Assembly (NCBI GenBank): GCA_938083085.1 | Contig: CALLKX010000027.1 | Location: 1-57,578 of the forward strand | Direction: 5' to 3' | Source: an uncultured bacterium | GTDB lineage: Bacteria; Planctomycetota; UBA1135; GCA-002686595 | DNA: 57,578 nt | Shown: one piece after another, positions 1-7,768 of the stretch | Position numbering within the stretch: position 1 is the first letter of the stretch | How the letters are laid out: every line of letters starts with the position of its first letter | The notes under the pieces: model-generated | Seen by the model: the letters and a program-made list of their open reading frames with translations, nothing else | Databases searched by the model: none | What the model was told of the DNA's origin: nothing | Program-made: the position numbers and the translations under genes

Positions 1-2235
1 CGGCTGCCCATCGACCTCAACCAGGAGGTCGCCATTCCGCAGGCCGGCGGAAACGGCGAGGCCGCCGGGGCGAACTCTCGTGATCCTGAACCCGCGCAGC
101 TTCGTTCGCTCGAGGGTGATCGCCGGTCCGGGCACCGTGACCTCCCGTCGGGAGCTGCCGTCCCGCCAGCTCACTAGCAGCGAGTAGGTGCCTCGCGGGA
201 CGCGCTCGATGACCGCCCCGTGCTGGTCATCGAGGGCGGAGCGGTGATCCCCTGCGGAGCGATTCCTTCCCGCTGGCGGGCCTGTAGGCAGCAGGTTCAG
301 CTGGGTCCCGACCGGATGATCCGGCGCGTGGACCTGGAGCTCGAACCGTTCAGGGATCGTGACCTCGTGGACGTTCTCCCCGGCCTGGATCGAGAGAGCC
401 GCCGTCACCGTGATGGGGTCCCTGGGGAGGTCGCCCGCACCGGGGAGGATGTAGGAGCGCTCCCGTTCGCTGCTGACGGTGACGAGGTGGACGCCCGGCT
501 GCAGGCCCGTGAGGAGCAGGGTGCCATCCGCCTCGAACGTCAAGGGGGCTGGCTGGCCCGAGCGAAGTCGAGGGCGGCGCTTCAGGTGCCTCCACCCGCT
601 CTTCACCCCGTCGTCGGCCAGGCCGTCCAGCTGGGCGCGGAACTCCGTGGGGGCTTCCACGGCAATCGTCAGCAAGAGCGAGGCCGGCGGGTCGAAGGCG
701 AGGGTGACCGTCGACGTCTCCTCGGTGACGGGCGCGTGCACCTCTCCGAGGAGGCCTGACTGGCCGACCAGCGTGTAGTTGCCCCTCCCTTCGAGCTGGG
801 TGCCCAGGGATGCGGAGAGGGATCGCTGAGCCTCGCGCAGCTGCTGCAGCTTCGGCGTCACGGCCATGGCGTATTCACCGGGGGACCGAAGGCGTGCCTG
901 AAGCTTGGTGCGATTCTCCAGGCCTCGAAGCTCGAACGTCACGTCGCATGGGAGCGTTCCATCGGGCCCGATGCAGCTCACGATGACCGGCGTTGGAACG
1001 TCGACAGCCAGCCGCTCGGTGCCCCAACGCCCGTCGAAGCTCGCGGTCGCTGAGGCGATGTCCTCGGCCCGGCCTTGACGGCGAGCCTTGATCATCACCT
1101 GACCGGGAGAGACCCCCTCGAACCACCAGTGCGCCCCTCTGGCGATCAGCTCACCGACGTCGCCGTGGGGGCCTTCGACCCTGACGTTGATCTGATGGTC
1201 GAGGATCGAGGCGGTGTCATCCTCGACCTCGACCCGAACGCCGAGCAGACCCCGCGGTCGCACCTCGAGGAGGACGGGGCCCCGCTGCGGGGCGCCAGGC
1301 CCGAACGAGACCCATTCAGAAGCATATTCCTGCGGGGCGTTCGTGAGCTTGGAGGAGTTGGGCCCGTGCGCAAGGGCTCGGATCCTCCCCGGCCTCGAGC
1401 TCACCTGCAGGGCGGTGTTTCCCCTCATCCACTCGATGAAGACTGGATGGAACGCGTCTCTCACCTGGTACCTGACCTCGACCTTGGCCTCGTCAAGGGC
1501 CGTGCCGTCCTCCAGTCGAACATCGAGGTGCACGGACTGAGTCGGCGTCCCGATGATCCGGGCACTGGTGCCGCCCGCCCGCCAGAGGCGCCCGCCGTGG
1601 CGGCCATAGCTGGCCCCGGCGTGCTTGAATTCCACGCCCTCCTTGAAGGCCTCGAGTCGGTAGGTCCCGTCACCGATCTCGGCGATCCTGAAGCGCCCCG
1701 CTTCGTCGGTGAGGGCGGTTCGTTGCCCCGCACGCTGGGCCGCGAGCCGCACCGCTTGCTCGGTGAGCTCGTCGGCGAGCGGCCTGGCGCCCTGCCACTC
1801 CTGGCCGATTCCCAGATCCGTGCGCACCGGCTTCGTCCGGGAGAGGCTGCTGGCCACCACCCGGACGCCGCGGATCGGAGCGCCTGCCCGGTCGATCACC
1901 AGCCCGGTGATCACCCCTGTCTCCTCGGGGCCCTCCGCCGCGAGGGGCAGGGCGTCAAGGCGCGCCAGCGCTCCGCGAGTCGCCTCCTCAGCCGATGCTC
2001 GAAGGGCAGCCGGCGACGGCGAGCTCGCGCTGGCGGCGACGCGGCGCCCCGAGAGGGTCAGCGGGGACAGCGGCTCAGCAGCACGGGCGCCTTCGGAGAG
2101 GGGTCCTGGGGCCTCGGCGCGCGGCACGGGCTGCGGTGAGGCGAGGACGGCGTCACGCCCGGCCAGGGATCCGAACGTGGCGCCGAGGGCGAGGCCAAGT
2201 ACGAGCGTGAGGAGGGCGAGGCGGCGATCGCTCAT
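1..2235 (-). CDS. Exported carboxypeptidase-regulatory/PDZ-like protein, C-terminus outside window
   Basis: The minus-strand frame is open for 745 codons from an ATG at 2235 to base 1 with no stop, so the protein runs off the left edge. Residues 6-31 form a hydrophobic segment after a short Arg-containing start, so a signal peptide or signal anchor is likely; a Pro/Ala/Ser-rich linker follows. Around residues 105-205 is a carboxypeptidase regulatory-like (beta-sandwich) pattern: GVITGLVIDRAGAPIRGVRV, then a TDEAGRFRIAEIGDGTYRL strand pair after an inserted helix. The last visible residues (ITRVRPGG..AGLRNGDLLVEVDG) look like the carboxylate loop end of a PDZ domain. The gene lies 106 nt downstream of another exported protein on the same strand, suggesting co-transcription. 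Function is unknown; a surface or periplasmic role is inferred from the domains. Confidence 0.8.
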   Translation of the reverse strand, partial: MSDRRLALLTLVLGLALGATFGSLAGRDAVLASPQPVPRAEAPGPLSEGARAAEPLSPLTLSGRRVAASASSPSPAALRASAEEATRGALARLDALPLAAEGPEETGVITGLVIDRAGAPIRGVRVVASSLSRTKPVRTDLGIGQEWQGARPLADELTEQAVRLAAQRAGQRTALTDEAGRFRIAEIGDGTYRLEAFKEGVEFKHAGASYGRHGGRLWRAGGTSARIIGTPTQSVHLDVRLEDGTALDEAKVEVRYQVRDAFHPVFIEWMRGNTALQVSSRPGRIRALAHGPNSSKLTNAPQEYASEWVSFGPGAPQRGPVLLEVRPRGLLGVRVEVEDDTASILDHQINVRVEGPHGDVGELIARGAHWWFEGVSPGQVMIKARRQGRAEDIASATASFDGRWGTERLAVDVPTPVIVSCIGPDGTLPCDVTFELRGLENRTKLQARLRSPGEYAMAVTPKLQQLREAQRSLSASLGTQLEGRGNYTLVGQSGLLGEVHAPVTEETSTVTLAFDPPASLLLTIAVEAPTEFRAQLDGLADDGVKSGWRHLKRRPRLRSGQPAPLTFEADGTLLLTGLQPGVHLVTVSSERERSYILPGAGDLPRDPITVTAALSIQAGENVHEVTIPERFELQVHAPDHPVGTQLNLLPTGPPAGRNRSAGDHRSALDDQHGAVIERVPRGTYSLLVSWRDGSSRREVTVPGPAITLERTKLRGFRITRVRPGGLAVSAGLRNGDLLVEVDGQP

Positions 2236-2341
2236 CGGGTGGGGCGCGGGGCAGAACGCGCACTGCAAGTGGAGCTGGTGTCAATCGGGCTTCGAGTCGT
2301 TCGGCTCAGGCAGGAGAGCCGGGCGACCGCTGGGAGGCGGC

Positions 2342-3490
2342 TCAGCGAGGGCGGAAGAACGCCGGGTCGAGGTCGGCGCTCATGTTTCCGTCGACGAAGT
2401 AGAGGTCGGCGCGGGGGACGTCGGAGAAGCGGAGGGCTTCCGGGTTCGGCCCCGTCCCGACCGTCTCGTAGGCGAAGAAGCGCCCTGGCAGCCAGCTCTG
2501 GTCGCGCGCCGCGGCGCCCTCCGGGTGAAGCAGCCACTCGGTGCTCTGGACGAGCACGGCGCCGGGGACCTGGAGGGGACCTTCGCTGCCCGGCGACACG
2601 AGGACGATCTGCGGGCGACCCGAGGCGGGATCCAGCCCGAAGACCAGCCGGAATGGCCGGGCCTTTGGCCGCCGCCCGTTGAGCTCACGGAAGTCACGGA
2701 AGTCCGGGGTCTGAAGTTCGAGCCATTTGAGCCCGGAGCAGAGCGCGCTGATCGGTTGCTTGCGTCCGTCGCGTACGCCCTCGATGTCCGTCCCCGGAAG
2801 GACCACGCCGCGCGGGTCGCCCTCAAAGCGGAGGGTGAGCGGCGACGCCCCGTCCTCCGCGGGAAGCAGCACGCGCTCTCGGAGGGAGAGGATGCGGAAG
2901 CTCGAGGGGCGCGTGAGGCGGGCGATGTCGAAGGAGATGGCGGCCCAGCTGTCGATCTCGGCGCGGCTCTCCTTGGAGTCCCGACCGCGCAGGGACTCCC
3001 ACCCGTCGGTCTGCCCCTCACCGCTCACCTTGCGATACCAGTACTGGAGCTTGCCGCGCTCGTCGAGACCGCGCATCTGGGTGCTGCGCTCGGCGCGCTG
3101 GTCGTCGAGCACGACCCCGCGCACGAGGCCGGGCCCCTCGTCGAGGTAGTGGAAGCGCGCGCTGAAGTTCTGGGTCCCAGAGGCCTGCCGGCTGCGCACA
3201 TCGAACTCGAGCTCGAAGGCGCGAGGCGCGTCGGCGGCGGGGGTCCCGTCATCGACGGAGAGGCTCCCGGCGAGCTGGGTCCAGAGGGCGCGGGCGCCAG
3301 GGGCGGTGTCCTCCGGGATCCTGCCGGGGGCCGCGGGCTCGCCGTCGGAGGCGACGTCGATGGACGAGGGGGCGGCGGCGCGCTCGAGCCCCGGGGGGAG
3401 CTGCGGCGGCGTCTCCTGGGGCCGGGTGGTGGCGGCCGGGGCGGGGATGGCGAGGGCGAGAGCGAGGGCGAGCGAGAAGACACGGTCCAT
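2342..3490 (-). CDS. Exported hypothetical protein (382 aa)
   Basis: The protein starts with a clear signal peptide (Met-Asp-Arg, then a run of Ala and Leu, with an Ala-x-Ala cleavage region near residue 20), followed by a Pro/Ala-rich linker. From about residue 85 it has alternating hydrophobic and charged segments typical of a beta-rich globular domain (for example QNFSARFHYLDEGPGLVRGV). I do not recognise the family. The ATG at 3490 is the natural start because the signal peptide begins there. It is divergent from miaA with only 78 bp between the two starts, so both promoters must lie in that gap. It is probably transcribed with the downstream PDZ-like exported protein. Confidence is high that it is a gene and low for any function. 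Confidence 0.8.
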   Translation of the reverse strand: MDRVFSLALALALAIPAPAATTRPQETPPQLPPGLERAAAPSSIDVASDGEPAAPGRIPEDTAPGARALWTQLAGSLSVDDGTPAADAPRAFELEFDVRSRQASGTQNFSARFHYLDEGPGLVRGVVLDDQRAERSTQMRGLDERGKLQYWYRKVSGEGQTDGWESLRGRDSKESRAEIDSWAAISFDIARLTRPSSFRILSLRERVLLPAEDGASPLTLRFEGDPRGVVLPGTDIEGVRDGRKQPISALCSGLKWLELQTPDFRDFRELNGRRPKARPFRLVFGLDPASGRPQIVLVSPGSEGPLQVPGAVLVQSTEWLLHPEGAAARDQSWLPGRFFAYETVGTGPNPEALRFSDVPRADLYFVDGNMSADLDPAFFRPR

Positions 3491-3568
3491 GGGGGAGATC
3501 GTCGCCTTACGACCTGTCTAGTTCCAGCACGACCGACCCCTTGCACCCGGAAGGCTTACGATTCCGGC

Positions 3569-4525
3569 ATGAACCCCGACGGCGAGGCCCAAGAACATGT
3601 CCTGGATCGGGTCCCGCTCCGGTTCTTGGTGGGTCCCACGGCCTCGGGCAAGACGGGCCTGGGCCTCCGCGTGGCAGCGGAGTTGGGGGCGGAGATCATC
3701 GCTCTGGACTCGATGACGGTCTACCGCGGGCTCGACATCGGGACGGCCAAGCCGACGCTGGAGGAGCGGGCTCAGGTACCCCATCACCTGATCGATGTGG
3801 CTGATCCCGAGCGGCGCTTCGACCTGCAGTCGTACCTGGGCATGGTGGAGGAGGCGCTGCTCGGGCTCGAGTCCAGGGGCTCCTCTGCGCTCTTCGTCGG
3901 AGGGACCGGGCTCTATCTCGCCGCCATGCTGCGCGGGGTCTTCAACGGCCCCCCGGCGGATCCGGAGCTGCGGGCGCTCCTGATGGAGCGGGCCGAGCGT
4001 GAGGGCGATGCGGCCCTCCACGCAGAGCTCGCAGCGGTGGACCCCGAGTCGGCGGAGCGGATTCACGTCAATGACCGGCGACGGACCGTCCGGGCCCTCG
4101 AGGTCTGGCAGCAGACCGGGCAGACCATGAGCGCTCACCAGAGCCAGTGGAGCGACGGGCCGTCGCCGCGGGAGGCGCGGGCGGTCATCGTCGGGCTCGA
4201 GCTACCGACCGAAGAGCTGGACAGGAGGATCCGCCTGAGGACGGACGAAATGCTCCGCGCCGGCTGGCCAGAGGAGGCCGCGAGGGTCCTCTCCGGCCGG
4301 GGGTTGGGGCCGTCAGCTTCTCAGGCGCTCGGCTACAAGGCGGCGGCCGCGGTCGGCACCGGCGAGCTCTCCCAAGCGGAGGGCTTGGACGAGATCGCCC
4401 TTCGAACTCGGCAGTTCGCCCGTCGCCAGCGCACCTGGTTCCGCAAGTTCGACATCGACTGGGTCGACCCTCGCTCCGAGGCGGCATCCAATGCAATCAC
4501 CGCGCGGATGCGATCCGCGCGGTGA
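3569..4525 (+). CDS. miaA: tRNA dimethylallyltransferase MiaA
   Basis: MiaA transfers a dimethylallyl group to N6 of A37 in tRNAs that read codons starting with U. The 318-aa protein has the P-loop GPTASGKT at about residues 24-31, then DSMTVYRGLDIGTAKPT, which corresponds to the family motif DSxQVYRxxDIGTAKP with Thr in the usual Gln position. It continues with VPHHLIDV, the GGTGLY motif, NDRRRTVRALEV, and a C-terminal RTRQFARRQRTWFRKF segment. The length is normal for the family. The open frame extends far upstream, but that part is antisense to other genes; the ATG at 3569 gives the expected N-terminus. The stop codon lies inside a perfect 13-bp hairpin (4497-4525). The neighbour upstream is divergent. 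Confidence 0.95.
   Translation: MNPDGEAQEHVLDRVPLRFLVGPTASGKTGLGLRVAAELGAEIIALDSMTVYRGLDIGTAKPTLEERAQVPHHLIDVADPERRFDLQSYLGMVEEALLGLESRGSSALFVGGTGLYLAAMLRGVFNGPPADPELRALLMERAEREGDAALHAELAAVDPESAERIHVNDRRRTVRALEVWQQTGQTMSAHQSQWSDGPSPREARAVIVGLELPTEELDRRIRLRTDEMLRAGWPEEAARVLSGRGLGPSASQALGYKAAAAVGTGELSQAEGLDEIALRTRQFARRQRTWFRKFDIDWVDPRSEAASNAITARMRSAR
4497..4525 (+). terminator. Perfect 13-bp hairpin overlapping the miaA stop
   Basis: The left arm TCACCGCGCGGAT (4497-4509) is the exact reverse complement of ATCCGCGCGGTGA (4513-4525), with a 3-nt GCG loop. The final TGA of the right arm is the miaA stop codon. No T-tract follows, so it does not meet the usual Rho-independent pattern; it may act as a 3' stability element or a weak terminator. 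Confidence 0.45.
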
Positions 4526-4817
4526 CTTGAGAACAGCCGGGAGTCGAGCGCACCCTGGACCAGGACCCGAAGAGGCGCGCTCCGGATTAGGCCGTCCAAG
4601 GTGGCCCCAACGCTCAGTGAGCGCCCCGTGTCACGGCGTCAGTGTCGCTGGGACAGTTGAGCTGTGCCCGCGAGGAACAGGGCCCGCAAGGAGCAGTGCC
4701 CACGAGGAGCAGTGCCCACGACGAACATTGCCCACGACGAACATTGCCCACGAGGGGGACGGATCCCTTCTGCCTGACCGAGCTAGAGCGAGCCCTTCGG
4801 GCTCACTGCACACCCGC
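4526..4817. other. Convergent intergenic region with repeat array and small hairpin
   Basis: This gap lies between the 3' ends of miaA and the lipoprotein gene. It contains the six-unit 16-bp array (4659-4754) and a small hairpin at 4790-4804, GAGCCC-TTC-GGGCTC, without a T-tract, which could serve as the 3' boundary of the minus-strand lipoprotein transcript. No credible coding frame was seen; the frames that cross it are read through the repeat in changing registers. Confidence 0.6.
4659..4754. repeat. Six tandem copies of a 16-bp repeat
   Basis: Units begin at 4659, 4675, 4691, 4707, 4723 and 4739. They read GAGCTGTGCCCGCGAG, GAACAGGGCCCGCAAG, GAGCAGTGCCCACGAG, GAGCAGTGCCCACGAC, GAACATTGCCCACGAC and GAACATTGCCCACGAG. 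The last four differ from each other at few positions, while the first two are more diverged. Sixteen is not a multiple of three, so the array is unlikely to be coding. It sits between the convergent ends of miaA and the small lipoprotein gene. Confidence 0.9.
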
Positions 4818-5243
4818 TCACTTGGAGTAGCCGAGCGAGGAGAGCGCTGCCTTCTCCACGTCGGTCATGGCCTTGTCCTCGCCCTGGGCACCGTTCGTGC
4901 CGTCGGCGTAGGGGTTGGCCGGAACCGTCCACTCGTGCTCCTCGGGCTGGGTCGGCCCTGCCTGGAACGGGTTGGTGGGGTTGAACCCCATGATGTGACG
5001 TTGGAACGTCAACCCGAACGCGCTCCACTGGCTGCTGCGGTACTCGCCGTACGTCTCGACCTGCGACGGGTCGTACCCCGTGGCCGCGCGCACGACGCGA
5101 GGCTCGATCGAGGCGATGCGCCAGTGGTCGTTGATCAGGTCGCCTGTGTTGGAGGCGCAGGAAGTGGCGAGAAGACCTGCGGCGAAGGCGAGGCCGGCGC
5201 GGCGGAGGTTGTTCGCGGAGGCGAGAGCGTTGGGACGCGTCAT
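4818..5243 (-). CDS. Small lipoprotein (141 aa)
   Basis: The chosen ATG at 5243 is followed by a basic region (RR), a hydrophobic stretch and a lipobox ending LLATSC, so lipidation at Cys about 29 is expected. An AGGA sequence lies about 11 nt upstream of this ATG. The mature part is hydrophilic and rich in Tyr, Asn and Pro (for example FQRHIMGFNPTNPF), with an acidic stretch and a C-terminal LSSLGYSK. The family is not recognised. Longer upstream frames exist but would bury the signal peptide in the middle of the protein. The gene is divergent from nadD across about 376 bp and convergent with miaA. Likely location is the outer or inner membrane, facing the periplasm. Confidence 0.75.
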   Translation of the reverse strand: MTRPNALASANNLRRAGLAFAAGLLATSCASNTGDLINDHWRIASIEPRVVRAATGYDPSQVETYGEYRSSQWSAFGLTFQRHIMGFNPTNPFQAGPTQPEEHEWTVPANPYADGTNGAQGEDKAMTDVEKAALSSLGYSK

Positions 5244-5619
5244 CGTCGTGGGGTCCTGTTGGGACGTTTGGATCGGCGCCGCCCCGAGAGGCGACAACGG
5301 ATTCAGGGGTGATTCGTCGAGGCGTTCGCTGGGGAACACCTGGACGGTAGAGGCGGGGCGGGAGAGACGGTCAGGGCAGACGGCGCGAGCACCCTTGCGG
5401 GGTCCGGGGTCTGTCCACCCGGGACAGTTTGGGGGGAGCGATCCAGGAAGTCCAGAGATCGGAGGCTCCGTGTGGGACAGAAAACGGACGGCAAAGCTTC
5501 GAAGTGGGAAGATGGGGGATCGTCCGCCATCCAACTCACCCCGCGCCGTCTCGCTTTCATTATCTTCGTCATCGGCGACGGTTACGGCGCCATCACCTCC
5601 CTTTCCAGAGCCCCTGGCT
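5244..5619. other. Intergenic region between divergent lipoprotein and nadD
   Basis: This 376-nt gap must carry both divergent promoters. I could not identify convincing -35/-10 pairs. A small inverted repeat CTGTCC-ACCCG-GGACAG followed by TTT is at 5411-5427. The frame in phase with nadD is open here, but its translation is Ser/Pro-rich and unlike the NadD family, so it is treated as non-coding. An alternative in-frame nadD ATG is at 5512. Confidence 0.5.
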
Positions 5620-6270
5620 GTGCACCCCAGACCGCGAATCGCCTTGTTCGGCGGGTCCTTTGACCCGGTCCACAAGGGCCACCTCGAGGTAGCCCGAAGG
5701 GCCTGTATGCAGTTCGGGCTGGATCAGGTCATCTTCACTCCGGCAGCGACGCCGCCTCACAAGGTCGGCAAGGCGCTTGCGCCGGGGAGTGCCCGACTTG
5801 CGATGCTCGAGCTCGCGACCTCGGAGGATCCGCGGTGGGAGGTCTCCGACGCGGAGATTCGACGCGCGGGTACCTCCTTCACGATCGACACGCTCCGGGC
5901 GCTCGCCGGCGTTGAGGGTGGCGATCAGGCTCCCATGCTCCACATGATTTTGGGGAGCGACAACCTCCCCGGCTTGCCCGCGTGGAGGGAGGTCGAGGAG
6001 GTCCTTTCGATCGCCCAGCCCATCGTCGCTTGGCGGGAGGGCACGCCGGAAGAGCACCTGGCCGCCCTCGATGGGAGGCTCCCGGGTCACCTGGTGGAGC
6101 GCCTGAGCGAAGGGTTCATGCGGCTGCCCCCCTTCCCAGGGAGTGCCACCGAGCTCCGGCGGAAGGTCGCCGCCGGGCAGGTCACGGCCGAGGAGTTGCC
6201 CGAGGGCATCCTCGAAGTGATCGAACGTGAGGGGCTCTACGGGGCGGCGTCGCCCGGGGCGAAAGCATGA
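5620..6270 (+). CDS. nadD: Nicotinate-nucleotide adenylyltransferase NadD
   Basis: NadD adenylates nicotinic acid mononucleotide to deamido-NAD in NAD synthesis. The nucleotidyltransferase signature GGSFDPVHKGHL, with the HxGH motif as HKGH, lies about 12 residues from the start. TPAATPPHK and the late motif FPGSATELRRKV (the ISxTxIR-like element that closes over ATP) follow in the expected order. A GTG at 5620 (His-Pro-Arg-Pro-Arg next) gives a 216-aa protein, which is normal for the family. An ATG at 5512 is possible but would add a low-complexity Ser/Pro extension. The 3' end overlaps the next gene by 4 nt (ATGA), indicating translational coupling to the WecA-like gene. Confidence 0.93.
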   Translation: MHPRPRIALFGGSFDPVHKGHLEVARRACMQFGLDQVIFTPAATPPHKVGKALAPGSARLAMLELATSEDPRWEVSDAEIRRAGTSFTIDTLRALAGVEGGDQAPMLHMILGSDNLPGLPAWREVEEVLSIAQPIVAWREGTPEEHLAALDGRLPGHLVERLSEGFMRLPPFPGSATELRRKVAAGQVTAEELPEGILEVIEREGLYGAASPGAKA

Positions 6271-7628
6271 TCGCGTTTGTCGCCTTCACGGTCTCGCTCC
6301 TGCTTACGGCAGCGCTGGTGAGCGCCGCGCCCAACCTGGGCTGGTTGGATCGGCGTGAGGGGCTTGAGCACCGCAAGCCCCGCACAGAGGACGTCCCGGT
6401 CGTGGGTGGGGCGGCCATCCTCGGCGTCATGGGCTTGCTCGACCTGCTGGACCCCAGCTTGTTACTCCCGTGGCCGGCGCTGATCGGGGCGTTTCTGCTC
6501 GGCCTCGTGGACGACGTTCGCCGCGGAGGGCTCGGCCCCGCCGCCAAGCTCTCGGGCCAGATCTTGGTGGCCACGCTCCTGGTCGTGGCTCCGGGCCCGG
6601 GCTTCGACGATTACACCGCCACGGAGCTCTTGGCGATGGCGGGAATGGCGCTTGTGGCCATGAACGTGGTCAACCTCTTTGACCATGCGGACGGGGTGGC
6701 TGGCGCCGCCTGCTGCGTCGCGCTCGGCCCCGGCGCGCCAGCGCTGGCGGCGGCAGTGGGCGGGTACCTCCCGTTCAACACCTTCTTCCGCAGGCGCAAG
6801 ACCTTCCGTGAGTCGGTGCCCATGACCATGCTGGGCGACTCGGGGACCCACCTGCTCGGCGTGGCTGTCGCGGTGACCCCGGGGGCGGCCTGGCTCCTCT
6901 TGGTTCCGCTCCTCGACGCCATGCGGGTCGTCGTCGGCCGCTGGTCCCGCGGGAAACACTTCTGGGAGGGGGACAGGACTCACCTCGGCAACCGACTCGT
7001 GGCGATCGGCGTGGGCCCGCTCAACTCCGCCCTGGTGGTGGTGCTCTTGGTGGCGCCGTCCATCGCTCTCCCGGCGCTGTTCGCCGATGTCCTACCCCCT
7101 TGGGCGGGCTTCGCCGTGAGTGCGGTCTTCTACGTTATCGCGGTCTGGTTGACCCATGGGGTCTCAGGGCCAGCCGCGACTCAGCCCGCAGCCGCAGGGG
7201 TGCCGGTGGATCGCGACGAGCCAGATGGGCCGCAGAAGGGGGCCGCCTCTCCTGCGCCTTCCTCCTCTGGATCACTCGCTGGTGAGACCCCTGGCTCCGA
7301 GGAGTCGGCAGATGATTCGGCGGAGGAGCCGGCGGAGGAGCCGGCGGAGGAGTCGGCGGAGGAGTCGCCGGAGGGGGCGCCGACCGCCGAGCCGATGTGG
7401 TCGGTGGTCCGACAGCAGCGCGACGAGCTCGTCCCTGCTGCGCCGCCAGAGGGCACGCGCCGCTCCGCCCCGTTGGAGGACACCACGTTGACGCCGGCGA
7501 CAGTGCCTGATGGGGAGCCCTCGGAGATCCCTGGGGGCGAGGCTGGCAGCCCTGACCTCGACGAGCCGCCCGCGGACGAATCGGGGCGGTTAGGCCGGCG
7601 CTCTCACCCCCTGACGGGGTCACTCTAG
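6267..7628 (+). CDS. WecA/MraY-like undecaprenyl-phosphate sugar-1-phosphate transferase
   Basis: This is a multi-pass membrane enzyme of the polyprenol-phosphate hexose/GlcNAc-1-phosphate transferase family, which starts lipid-linked glycan synthesis on the inner membrane. Visible motifs: EHRKPRTEDVPVVGGAAI near residue 35, LVDDVRR (Asp-Asp) near 80, NLFDHADG (the NxxDxxDG catalytic motif) near 137, and DRTHLGNRL near 240. In WecA/TagO the last is usually DRxHxHHRL, so His residues are replaced here. Residues 1-305 hold about nine to eleven hydrophobic segments. Residues about 310-453 are a hydrophilic acidic tail with a 12-bp repeat. It overlaps nadD by 4 nt. It may feed the glycosyltransferases at 25-31 kb; that link is inference. 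Confidence 0.85.
   Translation: MIAFVAFTVSLLLTAALVSAAPNLGWLDRREGLEHRKPRTEDVPVVGGAAILGVMGLLDLLDPSLLLPWPALIGAFLLGLVDDVRRGGLGPAAKLSGQILVATLLVVAPGPGFDDYTATELLAMAGMALVAMNVVNLFDHADGVAGAACCVALGPGAPALAAAVGGYLPFNTFFRRRKTFRESVPMTMLGDSGTHLLGVAVAVTPGAAWLLLVPLLDAMRVVVGRWSRGKHFWEGDRTHLGNRLVAIGVGPLNSALVVVLLVAPSIALPALFADVLPPWAGFAVSAVFYVIAVWLTHGVSGPAATQPAAAGVPVDRDEPDGPQKGAASPAPSSSGSLAGETPGSEESADDSAEEPAEEPAEESAEESPEGAPTAEPMWSVVRQQRDELVPAAPPEGTRRSAPLEDTTLTPATVPDGEPSEIPGGEAGSPDLDEPPADESGRLGRRSHPLTGSL
7308..7379 (+). repeat. 12-bp in-frame tandem repeat coding an Ala-Glu-Glu-Ser/Pro tail
   Basis: Six units of 12 bp start at 7308, 7320, 7332, 7344, 7356 and 7368. Units two to five are GCGGAGGAGCCG or GCGGAGGAGTCG; the outer two are diverged. 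They encode ADDS, AEEP, AEEP, AEES, AEES and PEGA in the acidic tail of the sugar-phosphate transferase. The period keeps the frame, so copy-number changes would alter only tail length. Confidence 0.85.
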
Positions 7629-7768
7629 GGGACCGCGCCGGGCCGAGACTCTGGGTCAGGGTCTTTCGGGGCGTAGGGCCGAAGGTCCTTGGACGCGAGG
7701 TTGCCGTGGGGGCGACCGGTCCCGATACTTCTCCCCCGGGTTCAGCGGTGCGCTGGCCCGGCGTACCC

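Noticed and set aside
1075..2139. Long plus-strand open frame at the left end
   Set aside because: It is exactly antisense, codon for codon, to the continuous minus-strand exported protein; its translation lacks conserved motifs.
1709..3568. Plus-strand extension in frame with miaA
   Set aside because: The upstream part overlaps two minus-strand exported protein genes and has no MiaA-like sequence; the true start is at 3569.
4659..4754. CRISPR array
   Set aside because: The 16-bp units are contiguous, with no spacers, and no cas genes are present.
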